Part shown: in pieces, positions 44,274-53,330 of the stretch
Layout: each line of letters begins with the position of its first letter
How positions within the stretch are numbered: position 1 is the first letter of the stretch
NCBI RefSeq assembly: GCF_002160895.1
Contig: NZ_NFLL01000001.1
Span: 310,001-374,000, forward strand
Source: Faecalibacterium sp. An122
GTDB taxonomy: Bacteria; Bacillota; Clostridia; Oscillospirales; Ruminococcaceae
Direction of reading: 5' to 3'
DNA: 64,000 nt
Translations under genes and position numbers: made by a program
The notes under the pieces: generated by a model
The model's input: the letters and a program-made list of their open reading frames with translations, nothing else
Database searches by the model: none
Told to the model about the DNA's origin: nothing

Positions 44274-45373
44274 TGGCGAGATTAGGAGATGTTTGCAAGA
44301 AAGCGTCATCAAACATAGCACAAAAGGATTTGGAAGGGCATCACGGTAAATATCCCATTTATGGAGCAAGTGGATTTATCTCGAATGTGGATTTTTATCA
44401 GCAAGAAGAACCTTATATTGCAGTTGTGAAAGATGGGGCTGGTATTGGACGAGTAATGAAATTGCCCGCAAAATCATCAGTCATCGGAACGCTGCAATAT
44501 ATTATCCCAAATGATACTGTAGATATCCAATATTTGGCTTACGCTATGGAGTACATGAATCTTTCAAAGTATTTCAGTGGTGCAACGATCCCTCATATTT
44601 ATTTTAAGGATTATCAAAATGAAACACTGCCCCTTCCGTCTCTTAACGAACAGCGCCGCATTGCTGCCACCCTGGACAAAGTCACCGAACTGATCGCCAA
44701 GCGCCGCCAGCAGCTGGACAAGCTGGACGAGCTAGTCAAGGCAAAGTTTGTGGAGATGTTTGGGGACTCAGTAATAAATCCCAACGAATTGCCTTCGGTA
44801 TCCCTTTCCAACCTTGCAAATATTGTATCAGGTATCACGAAAGGCAGAAAAACAAACGGAGAAGAGCTGTTTGAAGTTCCCTATATGGCAGTCTCTAACG
44901 TTAAATCCGGCTATATAGATTGGACGACTGTAAAAACAATAGGAGCAACAAAATCAGAAATTGAACAATACCATTTGAAGCCTTTTGATGTTCTCATGAC
45001 TGAGGGTGGTGATCCTGACAAACTTGGACGCGGTGCGATTATAAAAAATCCCCCCGAAGACTGTATTCATCAAAACCATATTTTTCGAGTACGAGTGGAC
45101 AGCTCACGTCTTCTGCCTCAGTATTTAGAAGAATATCTACAGCATCCAAAAGCAAAGAAATATTTTCTGGGTTGTGCCAAACAAACAACAGGTATTGCCA
45201 GCATCAACATGACACAGCTTCGGAATTTGCCTGTCTTGCTGCCAAGTTTGGAACAGCAAAAGAAGTTTTCTGATTTTGTAGAAAAAACAGATAAAATCAA
45301 ATCTACTATCAGTTGCAGCCTTGAAAAGCTGAAAATGCTGAAGAAGGCGCTGATGCAGGAATATTTTGGGTGA
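44273..45373 (+). CDS. hsdS: Type I restriction-modification system, specificity subunit
   Basis: 366 residues. Two target recognition domains (about 1-120 and 165-325) each followed by a conserved helical spacer: LPSLNEQRRIAATLDKVTEL and LPSLEQQKKFSDFVEKTDKI. The two recognition halves determine the split DNA target, which cannot be read from sequence. The recognition domains are AT-rich while the central spacer is GC-rich, a mosaic typical of recombining hsdS genes. The ATG at 44273 is preferred over a GTG three bases earlier. Confidence 0.93.
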   Translation: MARLGDVCKKASSNIAQKDLEGHHGKYPIYGASGFISNVDFYQQEEPYIAVVKDGAGIGRVMKLPAKSSVIGTLQYIIPNDTVDIQYLAYAMEYMNLSKYFSGATIPHIYFKDYQNETLPLPSLNEQRRIAATLDKVTELIAKRRQQLDKLDELVKAKFVEMFGDSVINPNELPSVSLSNLANIVSGITKGRKTNGEELFEVPYMAVSNVKSGYIDWTTVKTIGATKSEIEQYHLKPFDVLMTEGGDPDKLGRGAIIKNPPEDCIHQNHIFRVRVDSSRLLPQYLEEYLQHPKAKKYFLGCAKQTTGIASINMTQLRNLPVLLPSLEQQKKFSDFVEKTDKIKSTISCSLEKLKMLKKALMQEYFG

Positions 45374-45382
45374 GGTGTTTAT

Positions 45383-45601
45383 ATGCTAGAATGGTTTAAT
45401 GCGCAAGATTCAACAATAAAAGGTGCAATTATCGGCCTTTGTAGCGCTGTACTAGTTGCAATAATAACAGGTGTTTTTTCACTCTTAGGGAAAAAAAGCG
45501 ATTCAAAAAAATCATCTACCTATACAGTGAATCAAACTGCCACAGGCCAAAACAATACACAAATAGGTGTACAGAATAATTTTAAGGAGGAAGATAAATG
45601 A
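45383..45601 (+). CDS. Small single-pass membrane protein inside the hsd operon
   Basis: 72 residues: a short N-terminus, one membrane segment (about 13-36), a basic Ser/Lys stretch, then a polar tail with TVNQTATGQNNTQIGVQNN. The same Gln/Asn pattern (TQIGQQNN) appears near the N-terminus of the next protein, which suggests that the two interact or share an oligomerising strand repeat. It overlaps the next gene by 4 bases (ATGA). Unlike hsdM and hsdR it is AT-rich. No known type I restriction subunit looks like this. Confidence 0.7.
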   Translation: MLEWFNAQDSTIKGAIIGLCSAVLVAIITGVFSLLGKKSDSKKSSTYTVNQTATGQNNTQIGVQNNFKEEDK

Positions 45602-46404
45602 TGGACGGTACAGCAAACTCCAATGTTGAAGTAAACCAAAGAACCGCATTTGGGAGCACAGCAACTCAAATTGGTCAGCAAAACAATTATTATGGCATTT
45701 CACCTGACCAAGCTTGTCAAATGGTTGTAGATTTGTTTATGCAAAATTTCCCGAAGCTTCAAGATATTGCAAGAGAAACTGCCGAAATCAGAGCAACAGA
45801 GCTTTGCAATGAAGCTATACAAAAAATTTCAAGCCATGGCATTCAAGATTTCAGTTCTTTTGCCGATCCTGATGTTCAATATATTCTATACGAGGCACAA
45901 AAAAATTATGCAAGATTTGGAACTTCAGAAATGTTAGAAAATCTTTCTGAATTAATTGCAAAAAGAGTAGAACATAACGACGATCTTGTTTTAAAAGTCG
46001 CAATAGACAAAGCCATTGAAATTGCTCCATTACTAAGTCAAGCGCAATTGAATTACTTGTCATTATTGTTTATTTACACTCGGACACAAACAAATACTAT
46101 AAAAACCATCCAAGACCTTCAAGTGCAGTTTAATTATTATATTTCACTACTTGGAAAGGCAGATTTTAATTCTATATCATATTTAAATATGTTGGGCTGT
46201 TTACAACTCGGGTTACACGATATAATCGATCATCTTTCAAAAACTTATGGTTTTCCTAAAAATGAAGTAGAAAAAAATTGTCCAGAATTAATAAAAAATC
46301 TATCTGGTGATTATATGCCATCGCATATTGGAGTAATTCTAGCAATCACAAATTTGGAAGTTCAGAATGGTCCTAAATTGAATCCTCAAATATGGGTTAG
46401 GTAA
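45598..46404 (+). CDS. Uncharacterised protein with TQIGxQNN motif (LPO_1073/Vpar_1526-like)
   Basis: 268 residues, no signal or membrane segment. The N-terminal part carries NVEVNQRTAFGSTATQIGQQNNYYG, here split as a strand-rich repeat up to residue 32. A helical segment SPDQACQMVVDLFMQNFPKL follows and then a mainly helical C-terminal domain. From memory this resembles the uncharacterised LPO_1073/Vpar_1526 family. AAGGAGG lies 7 bases upstream. The gene is strongly AT-rich and ends at the first base of an alternative hsdR start, so it is embedded in the operon. Confidence 0.65.
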   Translation: MMDGTANSNVEVNQRTAFGSTATQIGQQNNYYGISPDQACQMVVDLFMQNFPKLQDIARETAEIRATELCNEAIQKISSHGIQDFSSFADPDVQYILYEAQKNYARFGTSEMLENLSELIAKRVEHNDDLVLKVAIDKAIEIAPLLSQAQLNYLSLLFIYTRTQTNTIKTIQDLQVQFNYYISLLGKADFNSISYLNMLGCLQLGLHDIIDHLSKTYGFPKNEVEKNCPELIKNLSGDYMPSHIGVILAITNLEVQNGPKLNPQIWVR

Positions 46405-46424
46405 TGCCTGATGAGGTGGTTTCC

Positions 46425-49400
46425 ATGACAAACTTTGATTTTCTCCTTTCCGACCCGCAGTTCGGCAGCTTTGCCCAGACGGCGGTGCTGGCGGAACGGG
46501 TCTTTGCCATCGACCCGGGGACCTGTGCGCTTCACTGCCGCCGGGCGATGGAGTTTGCCGTCAAATGGATGTACTCGGTGGATGAAGATCTGGTCAAGCC
46601 CTATGACGACCGGCTGGCCAGCCTGATGAGTACAGAGGAATTCCGCAAGGTGGTGGGCGAAGATTTGCGGCGGCGGATGAACTACATACGCCATATTGGC
46701 AACGATACCGCCCACAGTCAAAACCAGGTCACCCGGGATCAGGCTGCCCTCTGCCTGGAAAATCTCTATGATTTCATGGACTTTGTGGCCTGTTGCTACG
46801 GCCAGAGCTACACGCCGGGAACGTTTGACCCTGCTCTGCTGGAGGCCAGGCCGGAACCGGCAGCCCCCTCCCCTGCCCCGGCGCCTGAAATGGATCTGGC
46901 CGCCCTGATGGCCGAAAACCAGGCTCTGCGCCAGGAACTGACCGCCCGCCGGGCGGCCCAGCAGCCCAGCTACACCCCTAAACCGCTGGAACTGTCCGAG
47001 TACAAAACCCGAAAGCTCTATATTGATGTCCTGCTAAAAGATGCCGGATGGACCGAGGGCAAAGACTGGGTCAACGAGGTGGTTCTGCCCGGTATGCCCA
47101 ACAACGCCGGCGAAGGGCGGGCGGACTATGTCCTGTACGATGATTCCCACCGCCCTATGGCTGTGATCGAAGCAAAACGGACCTGCGTGGACCCGGCCAA
47201 GGGCCGCCAGCAGGCCAAGCTGTATGCCGATATCCTGGAGCGGCAGAGCGCCCGCCGGCCGGTGATCTTCCTGACCAACGGCTTTGACATCTATCTCGAT
47301 GATGGAGTCTGCTCCGAGCGGAAAGTGGCCGCTTTCTATTCCAAGCGGGATCTGGAAAAGCTGTTCAACCTCCGGGCCATGCGGACAAGTCTGTCCTCCA
47401 TCGAAGTGAACCGCAGCATTGCCGGCCGCTGGTATCAGGAGGGGGCGATCAAAGCCACCTGTCAGGCCTTGCAGCAAAACCGCCGGAAAGCACTGTTGGT
47501 CATGGCCACCGGTTCCGGCAAAACCCGCACGGTGATTGCCCTGTGTGATGTTTTACTGCAGCACGGCTGGGTGAAAAACATTTTGTTCCTGGCAGACCGC
47601 AATTCGCTGGTAACCCAGGCTAAGCGGAGCTTTGTGAATCTGCTGCCTGACCTGTCGGTCACCAATCTCTGCGAGGAAAAAGACAACTACACCGCCCACT
47701 GCGTATTCTCCACCTATCAGACCATGATGAACTGCATCGACACGGTGAAGGACGACCAGGGCAAGCTGTTCACAGTTGGACACTTTGACCTTATGATCTG
47801 TGACGAGGCACACCGGTCCATTTATAATAAGTACCGTGATATCTTCAACTATTTTGATGCTCCGCTGGTGGGCCTGACCGCTACCCCAAAAGACGAGATT
47901 GACAAAAACACCTATGAGGTGTTTGAACTGCAAAACGGCATTCCCACCTATGGCTATGAACTGGCCCAGGCTGTCAAGGACAAGTTTCTGGTGGATTATC
48001 TCTCGGTGGAGAGCAAACTGAAGTTTCTGACGGAAGGCATCGCCTACGATGATCTTTCGCCGGAGGAAAAACAAGAGTATGAGGACACCTTTACCGATGA
48101 GGACGGCAATATGCCGGATCGAATTGAGTCCTCTGCCCTGAATGAGTGGCTGTTCAATGAAGATACCATCCGCAAAGCGCTGGCCCTTTTGATGGAGAAG
48201 GGCTTGAAAATCGACTACGGCGAAAAACTTGGCAAAACCATTCTCTTTGCCAAGAATCACCGGCATGCCGAGAAAATCCTTGCTGTCTTCAACAAGGAAT
48301 ATCCCCATCTGCCCGGCTATGCCAAGGTCATTGACAACTACATGACCTATGCACAAAGCGCCATCGACGAGTTTTCTGACCCGCAAAAACTGCCCCAGAT
48401 TGCCATTTCGGTTGATATGCTGGACACCGGTATTGATGTGCCGGAAGTGCTGAATCTGGTCTTTTTCAAAAAGGTTATGAGCAAGGCAAAATTCTGGCAG
48501 ATGATTGGCCGCGGCACCCGGCTTTGCCCGGCTCTTGTGGACGGCAAAGACAAGGATAAGTTTTATATTTTCGATCTGTGCGGGAACTTCGACTTCTTCC
48601 GCATGAAAAAGGACAAGGCTGTTCCTGGACAGATGGCCTTGCAGAGCGCTATTTTCTATTTAAAAGCGCAGATCATCTATAAACTGCAGGACCTGGCTTA
48701 TCAGACTGCTGACCTGATCCCGTTCCGACAGAAATTGGTGGAAGAAATGCTCGCCAAAGTGCGCGAACTGGACCGGGAAAATTTTGCTGTTCGTCAACAT
48801 CTGCGATATGTAGACAAATTTTCTGATCCCAACAGCTATCTCGCTCTTAGTTATGAGGACATGCTTCATCTAAAAGAAGAGGTTGCCCCGTTGCTGTTGC
48901 CCGACCAGGATGAGGCCAGCGCGGTTCGCTTTGACGCCCTATTATACGGGATTGAGCTAGCCTATCTTATAGGAAAGAAATATACCCGCGCACGCAAAGA
49001 CCTCCATAAAAAAGTCACTGCCGTGGCCAGCGTCTCCACCATCCCCGAGGTTCGCGCCCAGTCCGAGCTGATGGAAAAAATCCTGCACACCGACTATTTG
49101 GATAATGCCGGCATCAATGAGTTTGAGCACATCCGAGAATCTCTCCGGGATCTAATGAAATACCTTCCCCATGACGGCAAAATCTACGATACCAACTTCA
49201 CTGACAATTTTCTTTCCATCGAATGGAAAGAAGCCGAGCTAGAAAACGACGATCTGAAAAACTACAAAGCCAAAGCGGAATTTTATATTCGGCAGCACCA
49301 GGACAACCCTGCGGTTGCAAAGCTTCATTCCAATATTCCCCTGACGGAGCAGGACATTGCTGCGCTGGAAAAGGTTCTCTGGTGCGATATTGGTACACAA

Positions 49401-49715
49401 CAGGATTATGAAGCCGAGTACGGCCAAAAACCCTTGGGTGAGTTCGTCCGCGAAATCGTTGGCATGGATATGAACGCCGCCAAAAACGCATTTGCTGAAT
49501 ATCTGGCCGGCGTTAATTTAGACAGCCGACAAATTTACTTTGTCAATCAAATTGTAGAATACATCGTCAAAAACGGCATCATGAAGGATTTGTCTGTTCT
49601 ACAGGAACCTCCCTTTACTGATCAGGGAAGCGTTGTCGAGATCTTTACCGATCTGTCCATCTGGGCCAAAGTTAAAACAGCCATTGACCATATCAATGCT
49701 AATGCAGCAGCCTAA
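46425..49715 (+). CDS. hsdR: Type I restriction-modification system, endonuclease/translocase subunit
   Basis: Translocates DNA and cuts unmodified targets. About 1096 residues: an N-terminal DUF4145 domain (1-130), a coiled stretch, the HsdR N-terminal nuclease with DYVLYDDSHRPMAVIEAKR (Glu-Ala-Lys near residue 248), SF2 motor motifs MATGSGKTRT (near 362), ICDEAHRS, and QMIGRGTRLCP, then the helical C-terminal assembly domain. The ATG at 46425 has GAGGTGG 5 bases upstream; the ATG at 46404 overlaps the previous stop and has a poorer site. All catalytic motifs look intact. Confidence 0.94.
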   Translation: MTNFDFLLSDPQFGSFAQTAVLAERVFAIDPGTCALHCRRAMEFAVKWMYSVDEDLVKPYDDRLASLMSTEEFRKVVGEDLRRRMNYIRHIGNDTAHSQNQVTRDQAALCLENLYDFMDFVACCYGQSYTPGTFDPALLEARPEPAAPSPAPAPEMDLAALMAENQALRQELTARRAAQQPSYTPKPLELSEYKTRKLYIDVLLKDAGWTEGKDWVNEVVLPGMPNNAGEGRADYVLYDDSHRPMAVIEAKRTCVDPAKGRQQAKLYADILERQSARRPVIFLTNGFDIYLDDGVCSERKVAAFYSKRDLEKLFNLRAMRTSLSSIEVNRSIAGRWYQEGAIKATCQALQQNRRKALLVMATGSGKTRTVIALCDVLLQHGWVKNILFLADRNSLVTQAKRSFVNLLPDLSVTNLCEEKDNYTAHCVFSTYQTMMNCIDTVKDDQGKLFTVGHFDLMICDEAHRSIYNKYRDIFNYFDAPLVGLTATPKDEIDKNTYEVFELQNGIPTYGYELAQAVKDKFLVDYLSVESKLKFLTEGIAYDDLSPEEKQEYEDTFTDEDGNMPDRIESSALNEWLFNEDTIRKALALLMEKGLKIDYGEKLGKTILFAKNHRHAEKILAVFNKEYPHLPGYAKVIDNYMTYAQSAIDEFSDPQKLPQIAISVDMLDTGIDVPEVLNLVFFKKVMSKAKFWQMIGRGTRLCPALVDGKDKDKFYIFDLCGNFDFFRMKKDKAVPGQMALQSAIFYLKAQIIYKLQDLAYQTADLIPFRQKLVEEMLAKVRELDRENFAVRQHLRYVDKFSDPNSYLALSYEDMLHLKEEVAPLLLPDQDEASAVRFDALLYGIELAYLIGKKYTRARKDLHKKVTAVASVSTIPEVRAQSELMEKILHTDYLDNAGINEFEHIRESLRDLMKYLPHDGKIYDTNFTDNFLSIEWKEAELENDDLKNYKAKAEFYIRQHQDNPAVAKLHSNIPLTEQDIAALEKVLWCDIGTQQDYEAEYGQKPLGEFVREIVGMDMNAAKNAFAEYLAGVNLDSRQIYFVNQIVEYIVKNGIMKDLSVLQEPPFTDQGSVVEIFTDLSIWAKVKTAIDHINANAAA

Positions 49716-49775
49716 TTAGGCTCTGAATCAACGGTTATGGTTGTCTTTTATAAATTTTTCACTCTCTACAACCAT

Positions 49776-49822
49776 CAAAAAGCCCGGCAGACGATCGTAA
49801 ACTCGCCTGTCGGGCTGATTTT
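49776..49822. terminator. Convergent terminator between hsdR and the DUF262 gene
   Basis: AGCCCGGCAG (49,781-49,790) and CTGTCGGGCT (49,807-49,816) form a stem flanked by A- and T-runs, serving both strands. Confidence 0.85.
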
Positions 49823-49829
49823 TATCCTA

Positions 49830-52800
49830 TTATGCCTTTGCCCTCACCTTATTAGTCAACTTTTCCTTTAGGTCATTTTCGAAAGCAAAGACCTCCTGCA
49901 AAAGTTGCTCCATGCCGGATAAAAGTGCATCATGATCCAGCGGATCGGGCAGCTGGAAATTACTGGTATGGAAAGGAGTACGCCACTGCCAATCGTTCAC
50001 TTGGATGGGAGCTGGATAAAATTCGTTGATTTTATCGCACAACTCCAGGAAAGAATCTGGGGCGTTATGGGCATTGATGACAAAATTAATGCGAAGTTCG
50101 GCTCCTGTGGGATTGAGCAGCTCATAGAAATAATGGTTGGGTGTGCCCCAGCTGCTAGGGTTCTCCGGCAGGTCAGGCAGAATTCCACTCATGTCAGGGG
50201 TAGTAAATCGGATATAGCTGCGGCTGGAGCGGGCCAGATTCACCTGAATATCCTGCCGGTTAACAGCCCATTCCCGCAGGTCACCCACAATTTCCTCCAT
50301 TTGTTTTTCCTTAGGTGTCAGTGGTTTCAGGATCGGCAGGAAGGCCGAACATAGTTTCTCACTCCACTCAGCATGGAACTTTGCCATCCGAGGCCAATCC
50401 TCAGGATGGTTAATGCTGACCCCTATCAAAGAATAACTAATCCAGGACATTTTGTTCTGATCGGCCCTATCCCAGTTCAGGGAAACGCCGACGGCGGACT
50501 CTATTTCACTTTTGTGTGCGGCGAGCTTGTCAAAATCCGCTTTGTTTTTGGTGCTATCCGAAGTTCCCAAACAGAAGCTCACACGAGCGCCATCAGCGTT
50601 GGCGATGCAAGCAATAGAATCACCGCTTATGCCAAAAAAGCCGGAAAGGCTATTGTAGGTGTTGGGCTTCACTCCGCTGAAGATACCCCGGCGGAGATTC
50701 TGTTTCTGAATTATGGGAAGAGCATAGGTCCAGTACCGAAGCCGCAGATCTGAGCGGGCGCTTTCGGCTGCCTGACCGCTGTCTGAATCCCGGAGATAAA
50801 AAATTAGGTCGTCGGGGTTCGCCTGATACAGAGCAAACAGTTTCCGTAGCAGACCGAGCTTGGTGGCAGTACTGGTGTTCTTTTCCATGTAGAGATGGTC
50901 GTCGATTTTCAGAGGCGTACGGAGTTTGTCAGAGTCAGCACTGACATAGCTGGAAAGATCCGAGTCGCTGTCGCGGGCAATCTGATACAGAACTGACTTA
51001 TCCTTCTGATGCAAATATTTCGCCATATACTCAAACATATCTGTCCAGCTGGCCGCCGGCTGTTCCACAGTCTGGTAACTATACCTCTGAAGCACACGTC
51101 CCGTCAGATCTGCTTCTTCGTCATCCAGTGTGCAGGATTCCAGTTCCTGCTGGGCAGGGTGGTAATCAGTAGAGGGATACGACCAGATATTTCTGGCCTG
51201 CTCTACCATTTTCTGATTCCTTTCCTGCAGCTCGGCCAGCCCCCATTGATCTTTTTGGGCGATGCTCTGGTTCATCCGCAGGCCGCTGTTCTTATATCCT
51301 TTTTCAGCATCCCGTTTTTCCTGAAAGGTCTTGTTGCTCAAGTCAGGATTGTAGCCGGTCAGGGTTAGATTTGCCAGACGATGGAGCCACTCAGCATGAA
51401 TTTGCGCATATTGGGGTCCTAGGACTTCGGTCCAGGCAGGAGTTAAATGCTGTGGCATAATGTGTTCAATGGTATACACATTGTTCGCCAGATGATTAAA
51501 CACATCCTTGGTCTCAACAGTGCCGAAGTTTTCAAACCTCTCAAAGAGATAAGCCTTATATTTGCCTCGCATTTGGTAGACCTGTTTAGCAGACAAAGCG
51601 GCGGTAAATTCCTCATCATCCGGAAAACGCCCACTGTCCCGCTTGGACAGAAGCGCATAAATCAGCTTATCCACGTAGCAGTCTGTTGTTCCATCATAGC
51701 GCAGAATCTCCCGATTCAGATTCAGGAAAACTTTATTGAGGGCATTGGTGGGAACTTCGCAGATGTTCCGGCGGAACAGATAGTTCTCCACGATCCGAAA
51801 GACCTGGTAAACCTCCTGTTCATTGATCTTTCCTATTTTGTTCAACCGTAGCACTTCCATCAGGAAGGGCCGGGTGACAGTAATTTCCAGCCAATTCATC
51901 CGAGCCATGCACTGGTCTAGCTGTGCGGCTTCTTTCAAACCACTTTGGCCGGTGAGGAGTTTTTCATACAACCGGGCATACTCAGTCATATCGTTCAGCA
52001 GATTTTCTACCGGCTGATTACTCCCTTCGGCATAGCTCTTGAAATCTTGATACACTGCATTCAGTGAAGGTGTCAGCTGCCGCTTGACGCTCAAGTAATC
52101 CCGAACAAATGCGCTGACCTTTCCTCTGGTACACTGCTCGATTTTCAGCCAATAGTTGTTATACAGTTTGTCTTGCTCGCGAGGAGGCTGGTTCATCAGG
52201 ACAAAATTCCGGATTTTATCCCCTTCGTTCAGTGCCAGACCGGTAGAGTTTAGGCTCTCGAAAATCAACTGGGCATTGTCGCCCCGTTCCAAATTAATGC
52301 AGATGACTTCCAACCGTCCAATGGCGCTGTAGAGATCATCCACCGACACTTCCTGCTTGCGCAGCATATCACAGAAAAACTGGTAGTTATGGGTCAGATT
52401 GGAGGAAAGATCGAAATCCTCTTCCTCACCAAACAGCCGCTTAAAGGCGTCGCTGTCCCCTTTCAGCAGCCGCATTTTGAACTTGTCCTCACCATGGGAG
52501 TACTTGGACAACAAGTAGCAATCCTGAATTTCATCGCAGAGGCTCGGGTCACTAGATACAATCTGCTGCTGCGCCAGAAGATTGCGGATGGCCAGTAAAA
52601 GCAAACTCACTGTGGTCAATCGCTGCTGGCCATCGATCACATAGTATTCAATTTTGCTGCCATTGCCTTCCACCGAACAGACGATGCTGCCGAAAAAGTG
52701 ACTGGCCCGGCCTTGACGGGCAACCTTTTTCAAATCTTCATAGAGCTGGCGGCAGTTTTCCTGCTTCCAGTCATATTTGCGCTGATAGACTGGAATCACA

Positions 52801-52856
52801 AAATATTTTTTTCCGCCATCCATCCATTCCAGCAAATTGGCTTCTGAACCTTTCAT
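49830..52856 (-). CDS. DUF262/DUF1524 protein (GmrSD-type restriction enzyme)
   Basis: 1008 residues. The N-terminal DUF262 (GmrS-like NTPase) has FVIPVYQRKYDWK and YYVIDGQQRLTTVS. The DUF1524 (GmrD-like, HNH) has TIEHIMPQHL with His near 465 and the following RLANLTLTGYNPDLSN. C-terminal domains of about 350 residues (SGISGD onward) resemble DUF4268-type regions often joined to these enzymes. GmrSD proteins cut DNA with glucosylated or otherwise modified cytosine, a type IV restriction activity. Placed tail-to-tail with hsdR, it would complement type I restriction against phages with modified DNA. AAAGGGG precedes the start. Confidence 0.85.
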   Translation of the reverse strand: MKGSEANLLEWMDGGKKYFVIPVYQRKYDWKQENCRQLYEDLKKVARQGRASHFFGSIVCSVEGNGSKIEYYVIDGQQRLTTVSLLLLAIRNLLAQQQIVSSDPSLCDEIQDCYLLSKYSHGEDKFKMRLLKGDSDAFKRLFGEEEDFDLSSNLTHNYQFFCDMLRKQEVSVDDLYSAIGRLEVICINLERGDNAQLIFESLNSTGLALNEGDKIRNFVLMNQPPREQDKLYNNYWLKIEQCTRGKVSAFVRDYLSVKRQLTPSLNAVYQDFKSYAEGSNQPVENLLNDMTEYARLYEKLLTGQSGLKEAAQLDQCMARMNWLEITVTRPFLMEVLRLNKIGKINEQEVYQVFRIVENYLFRRNICEVPTNALNKVFLNLNREILRYDGTTDCYVDKLIYALLSKRDSGRFPDDEEFTAALSAKQVYQMRGKYKAYLFERFENFGTVETKDVFNHLANNVYTIEHIMPQHLTPAWTEVLGPQYAQIHAEWLHRLANLTLTGYNPDLSNKTFQEKRDAEKGYKNSGLRMNQSIAQKDQWGLAELQERNQKMVEQARNIWSYPSTDYHPAQQELESCTLDDEEADLTGRVLQRYSYQTVEQPAASWTDMFEYMAKYLHQKDKSVLYQIARDSDSDLSSYVSADSDKLRTPLKIDDHLYMEKNTSTATKLGLLRKLFALYQANPDDLIFYLRDSDSGQAAESARSDLRLRYWTYALPIIQKQNLRRGIFSGVKPNTYNSLSGFFGISGDSIACIANADGARVSFCLGTSDSTKNKADFDKLAAHKSEIESAVGVSLNWDRADQNKMSWISYSLIGVSINHPEDWPRMAKFHAEWSEKLCSAFLPILKPLTPKEKQMEEIVGDLREWAVNRQDIQVNLARSSRSYIRFTTPDMSGILPDLPENPSSWGTPNHYFYELLNPTGAELRINFVINAHNAPDSFLELCDKINEFYPAPIQVNDWQWRTPFHTSNFQLPDPLDHDALLSGMEQLLQEVFAFENDLKEKLTNKVRAKA

Positions 52857-52901
52857 GGAAAAGCCCCTTTCTGATTACAGGAATCATCAACAGTTATCTC
52901 T

Positions 52902-52907
52902 ATTATA
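52902..52907 (-). promoter_or_regulatory. Promoter -10 of the DUF262 gene
   Basis: TATAAT on the minus strand, 45 bases before the start; the -35 region is poor (TGTACA at about 18 bases). Confidence 0.45.
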
Positions 52908-53139
52908 TAACTTGAAAAGGTGTTTGTACATGATGGAATGAGAAGTTGTGCTGTTCTGCAAGAAATGTAGACTAGCTCTTGATAAACGATACGGCGGAGT
53001 GTGCTTCCTATTTGGGAATGATCCCAGCAAGTAAGGAAAGCCGTGACATAGAAACAGTATCGGTTGGTACAGATGCAACCGGTACTGGGGCTTTGAGTAT
53101 TCGATCACTTATTTGGAATGCGAAAAGGCCGAGGTGATT

Positions 53140-53163
53140 CCAAAGAGGGGCTCCCCTCTTTGG
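53140..53163. repeat. Perfect palindrome next to oriT
   Basis: CCAAAGAGGGG, 2-nt centre, CCCCTCTTTGG. Such a strong hairpin directly upstream of a MobV oriT may be part of the transfer origin or a terminator guarding it. The remainder of 52,908-53,139 shows no convincing gene; one 27-codon frame starting with GTG (near 52,947) has a CxxC and little else. Confidence 0.7.
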
Positions 53164-53202
53164 CTCTGGGTTTCCAATAGGGGCGAGCAGCATCCCTGTT
53201 GG

Positions 53203-53239
53203 CACACGACTTTGGTTACAAAGTCTAGTGTGTTATACC
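53203..53239 (+). other. oriT: Candidate origin of transfer, MobV (pMV158) type
   Basis: CACAC-G-ACTTTG (53,203-53,214), loop GTTA, CAAAGT-C (53,219-53,225), bulge TA, GTGTG (53,228-53,232) form the hairpin next to the nick site. This is followed by TTATACC. The sequence TAGTGTG/TTA at 53,226-53,235 equals the known pMV158 MobM nick site, with the cut expected between 53,232 and 53,233. The hairpin-plus-nick arrangement is also that of pMV158. The relaxase of the same family is encoded at 61.5 kb. Confidence 0.85.
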
Positions 53240-53330
53240 TTTGTGCAGCAGACGGCAGCTGAGGGGAGCTATCTCGCTCCATTCCCTTGGCGCGAAAGGT
53301 GACCTCTACGAGGCAACGTGAGTGACAAAG

